A stretch of 64,000 nt of DNA from Gracilariopsis chorda (Eukaryota; Rhodophyta; Florideophyceae; Gracilariales; Gracilariaceae): assembly GCA_003194525.1 (NCBI GenBank), contig NBIV01000041.1:186001-250000 (forward strand). Reading direction: 5' to 3'. Every line of letters starts with the position of its first letter. Position 1 is the first letter of the stretch. The notes under the pieces are model-generated. The model was not told the origin of the DNA. It ran no database searches and saw only the letters and a list, made by a program, of their open reading frames with translations. Below are positions 12,238-23,377 of this stretch, piece by piece. A program made the position numbers and the translations under genes.

Positions 12238-13195
12238 GAGTTACACTGGGAACACACCTAAGATTGACATGTATTCTTCATGCGAAGCGACTAGTAAAGG
12301 AAGCTTTCCATATTGTACGGTGTAATATCGAACGTCTTCTTGTATGTGTCACACAATGTATGTATGTTTATGGGCTCATGCTACTACTTTTGGAGGTGTA
12401 TCATCTTCTTGACGAACGGTGAAGTTCAAAGGATATCTTCCAACTATGTTTCACAAATCTCTCTTGCTTTCTAGAAAGGAGGCGGAAATCTTGCTAAAAC
12501 GTTCTGTCTGCCTCGAGTGACAGGCAAGTGACACAAGGTCAGAGAGGTCATTGAAATATCTTTCGAGAGAAGTTCTTGGGGAGCTTTTATCACGCTTTCG
12601 GAATTTTAGCAGCGTGTATATATCTTCAGTATATACACACACTCCTGCTGTCGCACTAAAGCTGCACTTCTAGAGCTCAAAGCATCATGCAAATGTGGTG
12701 ATGTGGTGCTACGTAAAGCATATGCTTGAGGAACAGCCTCGAATTCTGAAAGGTTTGTCGATGTCAGAAGAACTTTGCTGTCAAGTATTTTATGCCTTGT
12801 GCAATATAACTTTGTATGAACATGCGAGCGACTATGACACGGGAATATCTCTGAAGGGCTGCTCTTTCTATGGAAAGGATAGCGATGCCTGCTCTCAGTA
12901 AGAACGGACAAACGAGGGCCTCAGGGCTCAGCTGCTCAACACTGGCGCATTTCTACATATTTGAGATAGGTCAGGACCCTCAGCCTGGGAGTGCCGTATC
13001 ATACAGTAGTCTTGTGTACGAAAAACGGATACATTTCTTGCATGCACTTAGACACTGCATCTCAGGACAGCGAGCTGACCCTGCAGGAGCCTGTAAACCT
13101 TCACCTGAACACCTCAGCATGGATTGACGCTCTCCTGCTCAGACGAAGCCATCACGACAGGCTTCTCAAAGTAAGGTCGTCGCGGCATTCCACTT
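12238..13195. other. Intergenic or 5' region of the EEP-family gene
   Basis: No recognisable gene. Short open frames near 12695-12901 and 12870-13127 do not show family motifs. An upstream exon of the following gene could lie here, because related EEPD1 proteins carry two helix-hairpin-helix motifs and only one is visible downstream. Confidence 0.4.
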
Positions 13196-14512
13196 ATGGT
13201 GTTCCCAAATTTCAGCTCAAGTTACGTGCCCTCATATACTCATCTGGAAGACCCGGAGAATTCTGAGGTCCTACGAGAGTTTCAGAATCCTGGCAAACCA
13301 CTCTCAACGAGCTCCAGTGGTGCTCCTTTTCAGAATAGCAAAAAAGAATTACGAATCAACTGCGCCAGCGATGATGAGCTAAAGAAGGACTTGGAGTTGA
13401 TACCGGGAGTAGGAGTCAGGACTTTCAACAAAATTGTAACGGAAAGAGCGCTGAACGGCAGCTTCCGTGGAGCTCCGGATTTTGACAGGAGAATAAAAGG
13501 TGTAACCTTCGACAGACTGGTAAAGTTGTGCCACACTGCGGGCTTAGGTGTATCTTTCGAGGATTCAGTCAAGGCAACGCGAAACCGCCCGAGATATCCA
13601 AGATTGTATATAAATCCTATGCTGTGGAAGGAAGTGAGCGTTGTTCCGGAAGAAGTGGACGAACAAAACGTGTATGAAAGTGTTGTACTTTCCTCCTGGA
13701 ATACGGGCAGAATGTCCAGGTACAGTGACCGATACGAAGACAAAGTGGCCCATCTCGTCCGCTTCGTTGCTGATGCAGACGCGGATATTATTTCTCTCCA
13801 AGAAGTATATGAGAATGTTGTTCAGGATCTTTGCACTCGCCTAACTGAGAAATTCGGAGCTGCGTGGAGAATGTGCAACGCGGACACTGTCGAAGAAGTA
13901 AATGGGAATGGCTTAGCCACTCTGTACCGTAATGAAAAGGTAAGGCGACAAAGTGAAATCAAAAGTCTAGATCAGTTTCTTGCACTGCTACCTTTCAAGC
14001 GCGTCCCCGAAGTCGTATTGTTCGATATGAACAAAAAATGTGAAGAGAGCATAGCTTTGATAAACGTTCATCTTGACCAGACCGATCCATCCGAGGAGAT
14101 CAGTGCAGTGGCATCACTTGTAAGGAAACTTCGCCAAGTGCTTCGAAACCATTCAACTAAGACAACTTTATTGGTTGTAGGTGATTTCAATATGAATTCG
14201 GATGCACTGGCTTTCACTCCTCTCCGGGACGCGTCCCTGGTCGAGCTATTTAGACCGCCACGATGCTCCAAATGGTGTTGGACCCCTTATCGTACGATTC
14301 AGTCTCCCACGACAATTGGGGGTCAATGGTATGACAACATCTGGATCTCAGAGAGATCCCGGTCAATGGTCAAAGACGCATGGTGTTTCGATTTTGGTGG
14401 CAGAAAGCAGAGCCTTATGCAAAGCGGATACAAGTATGCAGCACAAAAAAGAGCTTCTTGCAGTGATCATCTACCTGTCGTAGCTAAGGTCCAAGTTGGT
14501 CATATATCATAA
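13196..14512 (+). CDS. EEPD1-like protein: helix-hairpin-helix plus endonuclease/exonuclease/phosphatase domain
   Basis: 438 residues from an ATG at 13196. Residues ~55-120 form a ComEA-type helix-hairpin-helix, seen as INCASDDELKKDLELIPGVG followed by GVTFDRLVKLC. Residues ~165-435 are an endonuclease/exonuclease/phosphatase (EEP) domain: SWNTGR near the start, the metal-binding Glu in DIISLQEVYENV, the HLDQTD segment, LLVVGDFNMNSDA with the catalytic Asp/Asn pair, and CSDHLPVVAKV with the terminal Asp-His. This arrangement is that of EEPD1, a 5' endonuclease of replication-fork repair in animals. Catalytic residues appear intact, so nuclease or phosphatase activity is plausible. No signal peptide is obvious. 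An upstream exon is possible. Confidence 0.82.
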   Translation: MVFPNFSSSYVPSYTHLEDPENSEVLREFQNPGKPLSTSSSGAPFQNSKKELRINCASDDELKKDLELIPGVGVRTFNKIVTERALNGSFRGAPDFDRRIKGVTFDRLVKLCHTAGLGVSFEDSVKATRNRPRYPRLYINPMLWKEVSVVPEEVDEQNVYESVVLSSWNTGRMSRYSDRYEDKVAHLVRFVADADADIISLQEVYENVVQDLCTRLTEKFGAAWRMCNADTVEEVNGNGLATLYRNEKVRRQSEIKSLDQFLALLPFKRVPEVVLFDMNKKCEESIALINVHLDQTDPSEEISAVASLVRKLRQVLRNHSTKTTLLVVGDFNMNSDALAFTPLRDASLVELFRPPRCSKWCWTPYRTIQSPTTIGGQWYDNIWISERSRSMVKDAWCFDFGGRKQSLMQSGYKYAAQKRASCSDHLPVVAKVQVGHIS

Positions 14513-15300
14513 GATATGGTGAACTCATAGGGTGGGTATGTGAATTACCTCTGATGCGGAATGCTTGAGTAATGCTTGCTCGCTCTCGTTCCCGCTTATC
14601 ATAATGTAGGTTAAGTAATACAGCTCAATTGCTCTCCGTAAGTGCATATTTGAAACGGAAGACCCTCTTAACACACTACTCACTATCCCAGCGATAGCTG
14701 TTGTCTCCTCACTGCTTACAACAGTTCTAAGGCAGATGATGACATAGCTTGACGTAGGGGACACTCGCCTTTATTTGATTTGGGTGGATAGGGCCAGGAC
14801 TCACGTCGGACCGTTGTGCGCCGCGATGTGACGCCGGTGATTGACGGCGCTTGCAGTGTACTGAAATACTGTGACGTAGTTCTAGAAGAAATGTGTCAAA
14901 ACCCTTTGTCAGTATCTGTCTTCAGTTCCCAAAACCTTCATCTGTATGGCAATACATACTCATGCCAGTAGTGTCAGCAAATATGTGCTTGCAGCCCCAT
15001 TGAATACCCGTTCAATACAGCTTGATTGGCTATTTCCGCATGCGCCCAAGTGCCGACCAAGGGTGATTGAAGGCTGCGGAACATTCGTGGTGCAGGCCTT
15101 TCGAATTCCTTACAGTCTGTTGCGGATCGCCGCCTTGAACCGTAGGCTGCGTCTGCACTCGTAGCGCCGTCTATTCTACTGTCGAGCGTACATAGGTAGA
15201 GAGCTACTGATCCATCTATACGCGACTACCGGTGTTGCAGCTCCCGAATTGATCTCAGAAGAGCTAACGGTAATAGATTCATCAGCCCGTTCTTCTCAAA
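14513..15300. other. Intergenic, no gene seen
   Basis: A minus-strand open stretch at 14525-14764 (79 codons, helical composition with AIELYYLTYIM) might be an exon but has no visible partner exons. The last 200 bases are the upstream region of the adenosine kinase gene. Confidence 0.4.
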
Positions 15301-16365
15301 ATGACAAATACACTGGAAGATGCAATATCGGAAGGGGTGATCCTTGGAATGGGAAACCCTCTGCTCGACATATCCGCTGCAGTCTCCGAGGAGGTACTGA
15401 GCAAGTACGGTCTTGAGCCGAACAATGCGATTCTCGCTGAAGAGAATCATATGCCCCTGTATGAAGAACTTGCCGCTGAGGATGGCGTGATCTACATCGC
15501 AGGTGGTGCTACGCAGAACTCGATCCGAGTTGCTCAATGGATGCTCCAGGAAGAAAAATCTACTTCATACTTCGGAGCGATAGGAGACGATGAATTTGGA
15601 AAAAGGATGACTTCGTGCTGTGAGGAAGATCATGTGAATGTCCAATACTACGTCAACCCTGAAATACCAACTGGTACTTGCGCAGTCGTTATCACAGGAA
15701 ACAATCGATCTCTCGTCGCTAATTTGTCTGCAGCGAACACGTACAAGATCGACCACTTGAAAGATCAGAAGCAGTGGTCAGTTGTGGAGAAAGCGAAGAT
15801 CTTCTATACAGCTGGATTCTTTCTCACAGTCTCCCCGGATTCGATGATGGCCGTTGGTAAACATGCCGCCGAACACAAGAAGATCATGAGCTTCAATCTT
15901 TCCGCACCTTTCCTCATGCAAGTGCCACCTTTCTTTGAAGCCATGAAAAATCTGTTGCCATTCGTCGACATCTGTTTCGGAAATGAGACGGAAGCCGGAG
16001 TTCTTTCTGAGGCTATGGGCTGGAATGCCAAAAAGGTCGAAGATATCGCCAAACTGTTGGCCCAGTACACTAAGGAGACTTCTCGTCCAAGAACTGTCGT
16101 GTTTACCCAAGGAAGCAGTTCCACAATTGTTGTAGTCGGTGATGAGAGCCGGATTTGGACGGTGGATCACTACCCTGTGACACCGATCAAGGCGGCTAAT
16201 ATTGTCGACACCAACGGTGCGGGAGATGCTTTTGTCGGAGGATTCCTGTCTGGACTAGCAAAAGGATCAATGATAGAAAAGTGTGTTGATCGTGGACACT
16301 ATGCTGCAAACGTGATAATCCAGCAATCTGGATGCGCGTTCCCTGGGAAGCCTACATACTCCTAA
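15301..16365 (+). CDS. ADK: Adenosine kinase
   Basis: 354 residues, the usual length for eukaryotic adenosine kinase, intronless. It is a PfkB/ribokinase-family enzyme that phosphorylates adenosine to AMP with ATP, part of purine salvage and the methyl cycle. Visible family marks: the N-terminal GMGNPLLDIS substrate-binding segment, GGATQNSIRVAQWML, NLSAANTYK and FNLSAPFLMQVPP in the middle, FGNETEA, and the C-terminal signature DTNGAGDAFVGGFLSGL with the catalytic Asp. No targeting peptide is apparent, so it is probably cytosolic. The ATG lies directly upstream of the conserved core with no competing start. Nothing is unusual. Confidence 0.95.
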   Translation: MTNTLEDAISEGVILGMGNPLLDISAAVSEEVLSKYGLEPNNAILAEENHMPLYEELAAEDGVIYIAGGATQNSIRVAQWMLQEEKSTSYFGAIGDDEFGKRMTSCCEEDHVNVQYYVNPEIPTGTCAVVITGNNRSLVANLSAANTYKIDHLKDQKQWSVVEKAKIFYTAGFFLTVSPDSMMAVGKHAAEHKKIMSFNLSAPFLMQVPPFFEAMKNLLPFVDICFGNETEAGVLSEAMGWNAKKVEDIAKLLAQYTKETSRPRTVVFTQGSSSTIVVVGDESRIWTVDHYPVTPIKAANIVDTNGAGDAFVGGFLSGLAKGSMIEKCVDRGHYAANVIIQQSGCAFPGKPTYS

Positions 16366-16456
16366 ACGAGAGGTCAATCTAGAGTGTGTTTTGTAGCCTT
16401 GGTGTTCGAGACCACCGTCATTGTAATGAGTTTGACTTTTTACTGGCCATTAGTTA

Positions 16457-16650
16457 GTGCACCGACAGAAAGAAGAATAAACAAGCTACCGAGTTCCAGT
16501 CTATGTCTTTAGGCCCCCTTACTGAGAAGTCGGCGTTTGTGTATCCATTGTGTTACTGTTAGAAAGAAAATTAAACAAGCTACCGATTACCAGTTTCTGT
16601 GATTGGGCCTCCTTGGGGAGAAGTCGGCGTTTGTCTATCCATCGCGCTGC
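16457..16650. repeat. Imperfect tandem duplication spanning the ataxin-2 3' end
   Basis: Two adjacent copies of about 93 bp, roughly 16460-16552 and 16555-16648, share long identical stretches including AAACAAGCTACCGA and GAGAAGTCGGCGTTTGT. The right copy contains the last coding residues and stop of the ataxin-2 gene; the left copy, 3' of the stop, encodes a near repeat of the same C-terminal residues (DTQTPTSQ against DRQTPTSPQ). It is therefore a duplicated gene end lying in the 3' untranslated region. Confidence 0.75.
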
Positions 16651-17228
16651 TATTCGAATGCCCGTGCGAATGACTGTACTGCTTGCCTCTCCCCTTTCCA
16701 GGCCCGCTTCGTCGGTGGCTACCGTGCGGTCCTCCGCGTTGGCCTCCAGATATCCCACCTTGCATATGCCCGTGGCCCATCTGATGTTGTTGGAACATCT
16801 GCTGTGCCGGGTGAGGAGGCAAGTTCGGATTCGTACCTTGACCGCCTGAATAAGGACCGGGATTGTAGTAATATGCTGAAGATGGTACTCTCTGTGTGGC
16901 TGGGGCCATCACAATGGGGGCAACGGGCGGATATACCCCGCCATAGGACACAGGAGCTCCAGGAGATGTTTGATAGCGACCTGGAACGGGACCTGGAGGA
17001 AAGCCGATCTGATTCCCTTGCACGTATGGATATCCCATTGCTCCTGAACCTGGTACAGCAGCATGCATACTTGGTGACATCATAACATAGGGCTGTCCGC
17101 CGTACGTGACGGGTGCCATAGATTGCATGGCTACTGCGTAACCCTGCTGAGGTTGTGGCACTTGCTGAGGGAATTCCACCGGAGATGTTCCCGGCGCGTA
17201 CATGTTAAGAACTCCAGGTTGTTGTTGT

Positions 17229-17263
<35 letters not shown>

Positions 17264-19399
17264 TTGTTGTTGCTGCTGTTGTTGCTGCTGTTGTTGCTGT
17301 TGTTGTTGAGGCGGTGAATGATGAGAAATGGCTTTCGGGGCTGAGGGTTCGAACGCAGGAGCATCTGGATTAAACCTAAACTCCTGTGCATTAGGGTTCA
17401 ACTTGAATTTCGGTTTCGGTTTCGGTTTCGGTTTCGGCTTAGATACTTCGGATGTTCTCTCAGGATCCGCAGTCTTCTTGCTTGTGCTATCCTCGGTTCT
17501 TTCAATCTTTTTCTTGTCCGGAATAGTGTCCTTACCGTGTGACTTCTTCTCCTCCACAATAGCCAAGTTATTGTTATTCTTGTCAGAAGTTACAGCAGAA
17601 GTGGTAGTTACAGTCGTAACGGTAGATTTTTCTGTCGTGTTTGATGAATTCGAAATGGAAGATGTAGAAACGTTACTCGAAACTCGCGATATCGATTGGG
17701 ATGAAGAGCCGTGCGCTCGACGATTAGAGTTGTTCCGCGAATCAAGCTGTGTGCTGAACTTCTTGAGATTGTCAGTGATCTCTTCACGATTATCAGCAAT
17801 AGATTGCAGCTCGCGGTTAGTCTTATACTCCTCAAACCTCTTGATTTGCTCAGGTCCAAGATTCGGGGTCTGAGCATCAAGATTCAACACGCCAACAGCC
17901 GAAGTATCCGCTGAAGTAGCTATGGGCAGAGGAGAATTCCGCGACTGGTTAGGGGAATTTCTGCCCGTGATGGAATTCCGGATCTTGATAAACTGCGGAA
18001 TAGTACCGGACCGTTCACGAGTAGTTGTAGGCTTGTGTTGCTTATCGAATACTGGGCGTTCTCTATCGGCTGATCCAGTAGCGGATAAGGCAGGACCTTT
18101 TGCAGACGTAATTGATCGCGTCGATGCTCCACCTTCCTTACCCTGGCCCGTGGCCACAACGTTGGGGGAAATGGCTTTTGAGGACTTGCTATGTTGTGCG
18201 GAAGACTTGGATCCGGAAACGTGCGGCTTGGTCCTTGTTGCTGCGGGAGCGGTGGAACTGGTCGCCGACCAGGCTGTGGTTGCACCCGACTTCGTCTCCG
18301 CGGCCTGATATTTCCCTTGTCCTGAATGCGATTTGGATACTTGGGATGCTTTCACTGCAGAGTGCTGTTTTGTGTTCGAAGGTGCATGTTGTTTGGGATT
18401 TCCCGCAGACGCTTTTGTGCTCGTCGACTGGGATTTACCCCCGCCCTTCCCACCAGTATTAGGAGTGTGCTTCCCGTTTGAACCCCCCTTGTTTGCGACT
18501 GAGGACGACTTCGTCAATTGGCCTTGGTCCGTGGCTCCAGATGCCGCGGCGAGATAGCTACGGCGCGGTTGCGCGGGACCCTTTTGCGTATTGACGGACG
18601 ACTGGCGCTGCACCCCACTGAATCTGGCTTCCTCATCGAAATCCGTTCCGAGCTGTTGGTTTCGCTCTTCACGTATGTGAATATTAGTGGATTCCGTCTT
18701 TTCTATTTCGTCAGCCATTCGCTGAGCTTCACGTTCCAGTTGCTCAAAGTTAGCGCCAGTTCTATCAATCTTTGTAGTATACTCAGTTTCGTCAAAGGTA
18801 GTACTGACGCCAAACTTGTCGCGATTGACTTGAAACTGATCCCAGTTTCCTTTTCGGTTTCCATTCGAAGCAAGTTCCCCAAAGGTCTGCTCGTCAACGT
18901 TACCGGTGGTAGAGGCAGAAACAAGCGGTTGGACATGTCCAAAGTCGTCAAAGCGCTTCAGTTCTCGTCCAGCACGAACGGGGCCTCGTGCAATTTCACC
19001 ATCCGTGGCAAATCCCTTGGAGCCATCTGGGCGGTTGCTGCTGTTCGGCATGGATGCAGTAAGAGTGGAAATACAATTGACAGGGATCAAAACGCGCTTC
19101 GCCATCTGGCCTCTCAAGTCGTGAAAGACAACCGGTGAGGACGGAGCGCGAGATAACTGAACAAAGCGAAGTTCGATGCACAGTTCTTGCTTGTTGGACA
19201 AACGTTCGACGCCTGAGAACAGGCCGTTATAAGTAACAGAGTTGGCAATGACGGTTACTTGCTTCGCCATGAGTAGGGTGAACATTGTGATCATAGCAGG
19301 GTCCTCCACACCTGTGAATGCGAGCGTGTTTCCCTTTTGACGGATGCGCTGATGAGAGTTCGACGTAGTGCGTCGTGAGGAGGCCTTTCGGGTAGCCAT
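16580..19399 (-). CDS. ATXN2: Ataxin-2 family protein (LSm, LsmAD, PAM2, polyglutamine)
   Basis: 939 residues from the ATG at 19399, no intron. Domain order: an LSm-like domain (residues ~30-115, with GVEDPAMITMFTLL and FHDLRGQMAKRVLIPVNCI); an LsmAD domain (~185-250, with WDQFQVNRDKFGV and TTFDETEYTTKIDR); a long low-complexity Ser/Thr/Lys region; a (Lys-Pro) repeat leading into a PAM2-like motif, LNPNAQEFRFNPDAPAFEP; 30 glutamines; and a Pro/Gly/Met/Tyr-rich tail. Ataxin-2 proteins bind RNA and poly(A)-binding protein through PAM2, act in mRNA stability and translation, and join stress granules. The polyglutamine tract sits downstream of PAM2, unlike the N-terminal tract of human ATXN2. The 3' end is tandemly duplicated. 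Confidence 0.93.
17219..17308 (-). repeat. Polyglutamine tract, 30 codons of CAA/CAG
   Basis: Thirty consecutive glutamine codons within the ataxin-2 gene. CAA and CAG are interspersed, with the longest pure CAG run six codons, a pattern expected to limit repeat slippage. Confidence 0.97.
17409..17440 (-). repeat. Lys-Pro hexanucleotide repeat
   Basis: Tandem AAACCG units (GGTTTC on the plus strand) encode alternating Lys-Pro immediately before the PAM2-like motif of the ataxin-2 protein. Confidence 0.85.
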
Positions 19400-22084
19400 T
19401 GCAAACAAGGGGTGAGGAAGAGAATGAGTTTTGTAGGAAGGAAAAAAGTCGGGAGTGGGGGGAAAGAGGCGCCAATGTTCTCGGCAGGGAAGAGTTGCGT
19501 TAGTGCTAAAGAAAACTTGTGTGACAGTAATTCAGGTGTGAGTAGGAGAGAGAAGGGAGAAATGGTGGAAGGGAGAGGGGGAGATAGTGGTGGGCGACAG
19601 TTGGCTGCTGCTGTGAAAAGTGACAAATTCTAAGTAGCGAAGACTCGAAGCAGAAGGAAGGGAGCGAGCAGGACTATACGTATAGGCAAGAAGGAGACTG
19701 TGGCTGGGAGAGGGGGGTGAGCGGTTGCAGGATGCTTGAGATGCGCAGAACTACCTTTGGCAGGTGCGGAAGGGTTGCTGAGCGTCGACGAAAGTAGGCA
19801 CACAAGCGAAATCAGCGCGTGACCCGAACAAGTGAAGGTGCTCGAATGAAACAAATGGCTACACATACAGTGCAGCTGTAATTGTGAAAGCCTCAAAACA
19901 CGTGTGCTGTAGCGCAAAATCTGCACTCAAGCACAGTTCGCAGCCCACTGCCTTACCACCTGGTCATGCATGTGGAAGGTGTCCTACGAGGTCCAGGCAG
20001 CGGTACGCCAGCACATCAAATGCAGCACCCATCCGTTTCGAGCACTAAAAATTCTAGAGCTCGAAACGAATGTCCGCTGCTTGAAATATCTACGAGGTAT
20101 TTCCGCGAAATCACGGCACTGGGCAGGCAGAAAGAACATTCCAACAGTGTGCGGATAAGTCCTGCGTAACCACTGCACTATCATCCTAGCATAACAGCGT
20201 CAAAGGATACCGACCAAATCCCAAAACGCAAATATCGCTCGAGCACTTGGACGCGTGTTTAGGCAAGCGTGCCCAAAACAGAGCGGATTTCCTAAAAACC
20301 GACCAAAACGAACGAGCGCTTGCCACTACGGTGGCCAGAAAAGCTCCACGATAGTTTCCATTGTTTCCACGGTGCCAGTTGTAGCACCTGATCTTCAAAA
20401 CGCATGTAGCTTTTCTAAACGTGCGCAGGATTCTGGTTGTGAAGTGAAGGATTAGCTGCAGCGGAGAACCTGAACGAACATCGCTCGCCGCAGTTGTACA
20501 CGTCCAGGGTTCATGACATCCCTCGTCACTTTGCATCTCAAGCAAACCCCTGTTGGTTCAAATGTCCGTAGCCCTCAGTCCATCACTCAGTCAAACCATG
20601 TCCCTACACTGAGCTCAAAAAGCCGGTCATGTCTGAGTCACACAAAACCATTCAGGTCGCGCTGATGTCGGAGATAACACACACTCTCTGAGTTCGATCC
20701 GGGGTGTGTTTGCTTTTTAAGGAAGCCAACCTTATGCTGGTGGGCAACAGAGGAAAACGAAAGGAGTTGGCAGCCGGATCTGCCTTGAAAGCTAAGGGCA
20801 TGGTTACTATGGCAGGTTTTACCCTTTAAAAAGGTTAAACCTCTACGAATGGTTAGTTACCGAAATACCAAAGGAGCTGACACGTGAGTGAGGCTTTCTC
20901 CTCCCAATCATAAATGCAGAATCAATGCGCACCCAATGCCAAACCAGCTTCCAGTCTTGTTTCACGCTCAAGCCACTGAAGGGCTCACAAGAGAAAAACA
21001 GTGCGCGTTCTCTCTTGCGAGCCCTTCAGCTGCCAGTCGCAGCTTTTCAAACTTTTACGCTGTTGGGGTAGAAGCGCAAGCGGAAAATAACAGTACATAG
21101 TGCAGAGAAACTGCAATAGAAAACAAGAACGGTGATGACAACGCTGCCCTCTTCTTGATGAAATGGTAGAGCGTCGCCTTTATAAGGTTTTGCAACAACC
21201 CTTTGTAGGCTATCCCCGATTCTACTCGCGTCGCTTGCGCATGAGAAATCGGGCACCTAACCGATTACCAGACTAAGAACTCTGTTGTTTGCACAGTCCA
21301 GTTCTAATGGGCTCTTCTGTTCTCGAACACGAGGCACAACACAAACCGACGGACTTAAATACAATTCCGGTGTTGAGCAGGGAACGCTAACGCCCCGTGG
21401 TCGTTTCGGGTTCAACGCGGTTTCCATATCGTTGCTCTCCTCTTTTTCTTTCGTTTTGTACAAGTTAGCTCCTTACTGCATCTTCAGCATATCTGTGAGA
21501 AAGAGGAATTCATGTCTCGTCTTCATTGAACAAAGCCGTGTTCCCCTCCACGAAGAAAACGCCATGACTGTGAATCCTTTAGGGATTGAGCAACACATCT
21601 GGAGGGAAATGCCCTTTGCCAGGAACAGAAAGGATGTAGCTCAGTTCCGCGCTCTTCAGCTAAGACGGGTTTTTTAACGAGACTACCGGAAATCTTTGTG
21701 ATATGCTGCTCCAGCAGTGACCTGCAACAGATCAAACAGGCCGTATACCCTTCTCGTTTCTGGTACGCGACAGCGCTCACACCGCACCAAGTAATGGTAC
21801 AATAAGAGGCATGAAGGCCACCAGTATGCTATGTTACTTCTTGACTTGTTGTACTACGAAGGTACCCTTCGGTGTCTCTGGTAATTGCCGTTGCCGCTCT
21901 GCAAACAGCAGAAAACTCCGTTGAAGAAAGCAAGATCGGTGATGCGTCACAGCATACATTAAACGGCAAATTAGTTGTCTAGCATGCGCTATTCACAGCG
22001 CTAAAACAAAGACACTCCACTAGATTATGTCAGCAAATGCCATGTGCATCGCGACACGTCTCTGTTCGTACCGCATACAATAAG
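19400..22084. other. Intergenic, no gene seen; one long hairpin
   Basis: The left end is the purine-rich upstream region of the ataxin-2 gene. Short open frames throughout (for example 20186-20545 minus, 21285-21677 plus) carry no recognisable motif. A 54-base hairpin lies at 20976-21029. Confidence 0.5.
20976..21029. repeat. Hairpin with ~22-bp arms
   Basis: Arms begin CTGAAGGGCTC and end GAGCCCTTCAG, continuing inward with CACAAGAGAA against TTCTCTCTTGC; the loop is about 8 bases. Pairing is near complete with two or three mismatches or G-U pairs. Confidence 0.6.
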
Positions 22085-23377
22085 TCAGCTCGTTGGATGT
22101 CTCTGTAACCACGCAAATTCAGGGACGTACGCATCGTCCGCAGTGCAGCTTTTCTCGCATGTATACACACAAATTGTAATCCAATCCATATCATCGCGCA
22201 GTCGCTCAGCAACGCGTTTTATAGTTGCGTTATTCTTGTCAGGCTCAGCTATATAGTACACAAGCTGCGGCATCACCTGCATCTCGAAGATTCGTTTTGA
22301 TCCGCAGAGCTCGCAGTCCGGAACAGAATGGCATTGATTCGATTTACAGCCCCAGAGTTCTTGACCACCATGGTGATACCGTACAACCTGATCTGGAGCA
22401 TAAGACACCACACGAGAGAACTTTTCGAAGACTGGATCTTTGACTCTTCCCGGGCGGGGTTCAAAAAGATCTTCGGGTAATTCTTCTTCGTCTGCGTCTT
22501 GAAATGTGCCTTTAATTTCGGGCTCTATGACCGACGTATGTGTTGAAGATTGCGGAGACTCCGAGAGCAGACACGACGCGTTATTGTTAGACGGCTTTAG
22601 GGAAGATTGGTCGATAGTTTGATTTGAAACGTCTGGAGAAGAATGTTTCGGCGGTTTAGTACTGCGGTGATTGGCATTATGTTTGGTTGACGCGATGGGT
22701 GTGTCTGGCTGATCAAGCTGATTAGTTTCAAGTTCGTCATTGCTGCGCTCATCCTCATCATCGTCATCAATGTCGCTCGCCGGCATACGTGGATGATTAT
22801 CAGTAACAATCTCCACTTCGCTAAAACGAAGCGCCGAGAAAAGATCAGAAGCGTTCTGCATGGGCTGCCCACAAGAACTCTTGTGACCATTCTTCCAATG
22901 ACGCATCTGACACAACCGTCCACAATACATGAGTTTCCGACATCCGCCGCATCGCATATTCGCCAGAAAGCCGCACACATGACAAGCATCAAGCATAAGT
23001 TCCTCGACACATTGATCGTCCGCATCCCAAGGGTAATACGGGTTGGTGCGGGGGAGCTGAGCGCGTAAAACGCTAACGCAACTGCTATTGGTACGGCAAC
23101 CAGGGTTACGACAAATGGCGAGCGTCAAGACGCGGTGAAATGCATGATCGTGCGCAACGACGTCGGGTTCAAGCGGGGCATTAATCTGCAGCAGAAACTG
23201 CTGCGGTTGATTGCATACGCGACAATTCGGGGCGGGAGGCGGGGATGCTGGCGGCCTGTGAAGCCAGACGGGAAGACCGCCCGCCTTGGAAGCAAAGGAC
23301 TGCGGGAGGTTTGTACCTTCGTCAGGCGGTTCCGCAAATCCCAGAACGGTATCGTCGTACGCCACGGACGCGCTCAT
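22085..23377 (-). CDS. PDCD2: PDCD2 family protein with MYND zinc finger
   Basis: 430 residues from the ATG at 23377; the open frame extends 14 codons upstream without a better start. The N-terminal PDCD2 half begins LGFAEPPDE and contains LPVWLHRPPASPPP, CRVCNQPQQFLLQINAPL and a cysteine-rich stretch. A MYND zinc finger follows (about residues 145-185; CHVCGFLANMRCGGC and YCGRLCQMRHWKNGHKSSC). After an acidic, low-complexity linker of ~120 residues the PDCD2_C domain occupies the last ~120 residues (VVSYAPDQVVRYH, LWGCKSNQCHSVPDCELCGS, FEMQVMPQLVYY). PDCD2 proteins chaperone ribosomal protein uS5 (RPS2) during small-subunit assembly. It is divergent with the epimerase gene, with a 550-bp shared upstream region. 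Confidence 0.93.
   Translation of the reverse strand: MSASVAYDDTVLGFAEPPDEGTNLPQSFASKAGGLPVWLHRPPASPPPAPNCRVCNQPQQFLLQINAPLEPDVVAHDHAFHRVLTLAICRNPGCRTNSSCVSVLRAQLPRTNPYYPWDADDQCVEELMLDACHVCGFLANMRCGGCRKLMYCGRLCQMRHWKNGHKSSCGQPMQNASDLFSALRFSEVEIVTDNHPRMPASDIDDDDEDERSNDELETNQLDQPDTPIASTKHNANHRSTKPPKHSSPDVSNQTIDQSSLKPSNNNASCLLSESPQSSTHTSVIEPEIKGTFQDADEEELPEDLFEPRPGRVKDPVFEKFSRVVSYAPDQVVRYHHGGQELWGCKSNQCHSVPDCELCGSKRIFEMQVMPQLVYYIAEPDKNNATIKRVAERLRDDMDWITICVYTCEKSCTADDAYVPEFAWLQRHPTS

Noticed and set aside
14525-14764. 79-codon minus-strand stretch ending near a GTAATT donor-like site
   Set aside because: No partner exon fits before the end of the EEP-family gene and no family is recognisable.
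20640-20720. tRNA-like T-loop sequence GAGTTCGATCCGG
   Set aside because: The flanking bases do not make a cloverleaf: no convincing acceptor, D or anticodon stems.
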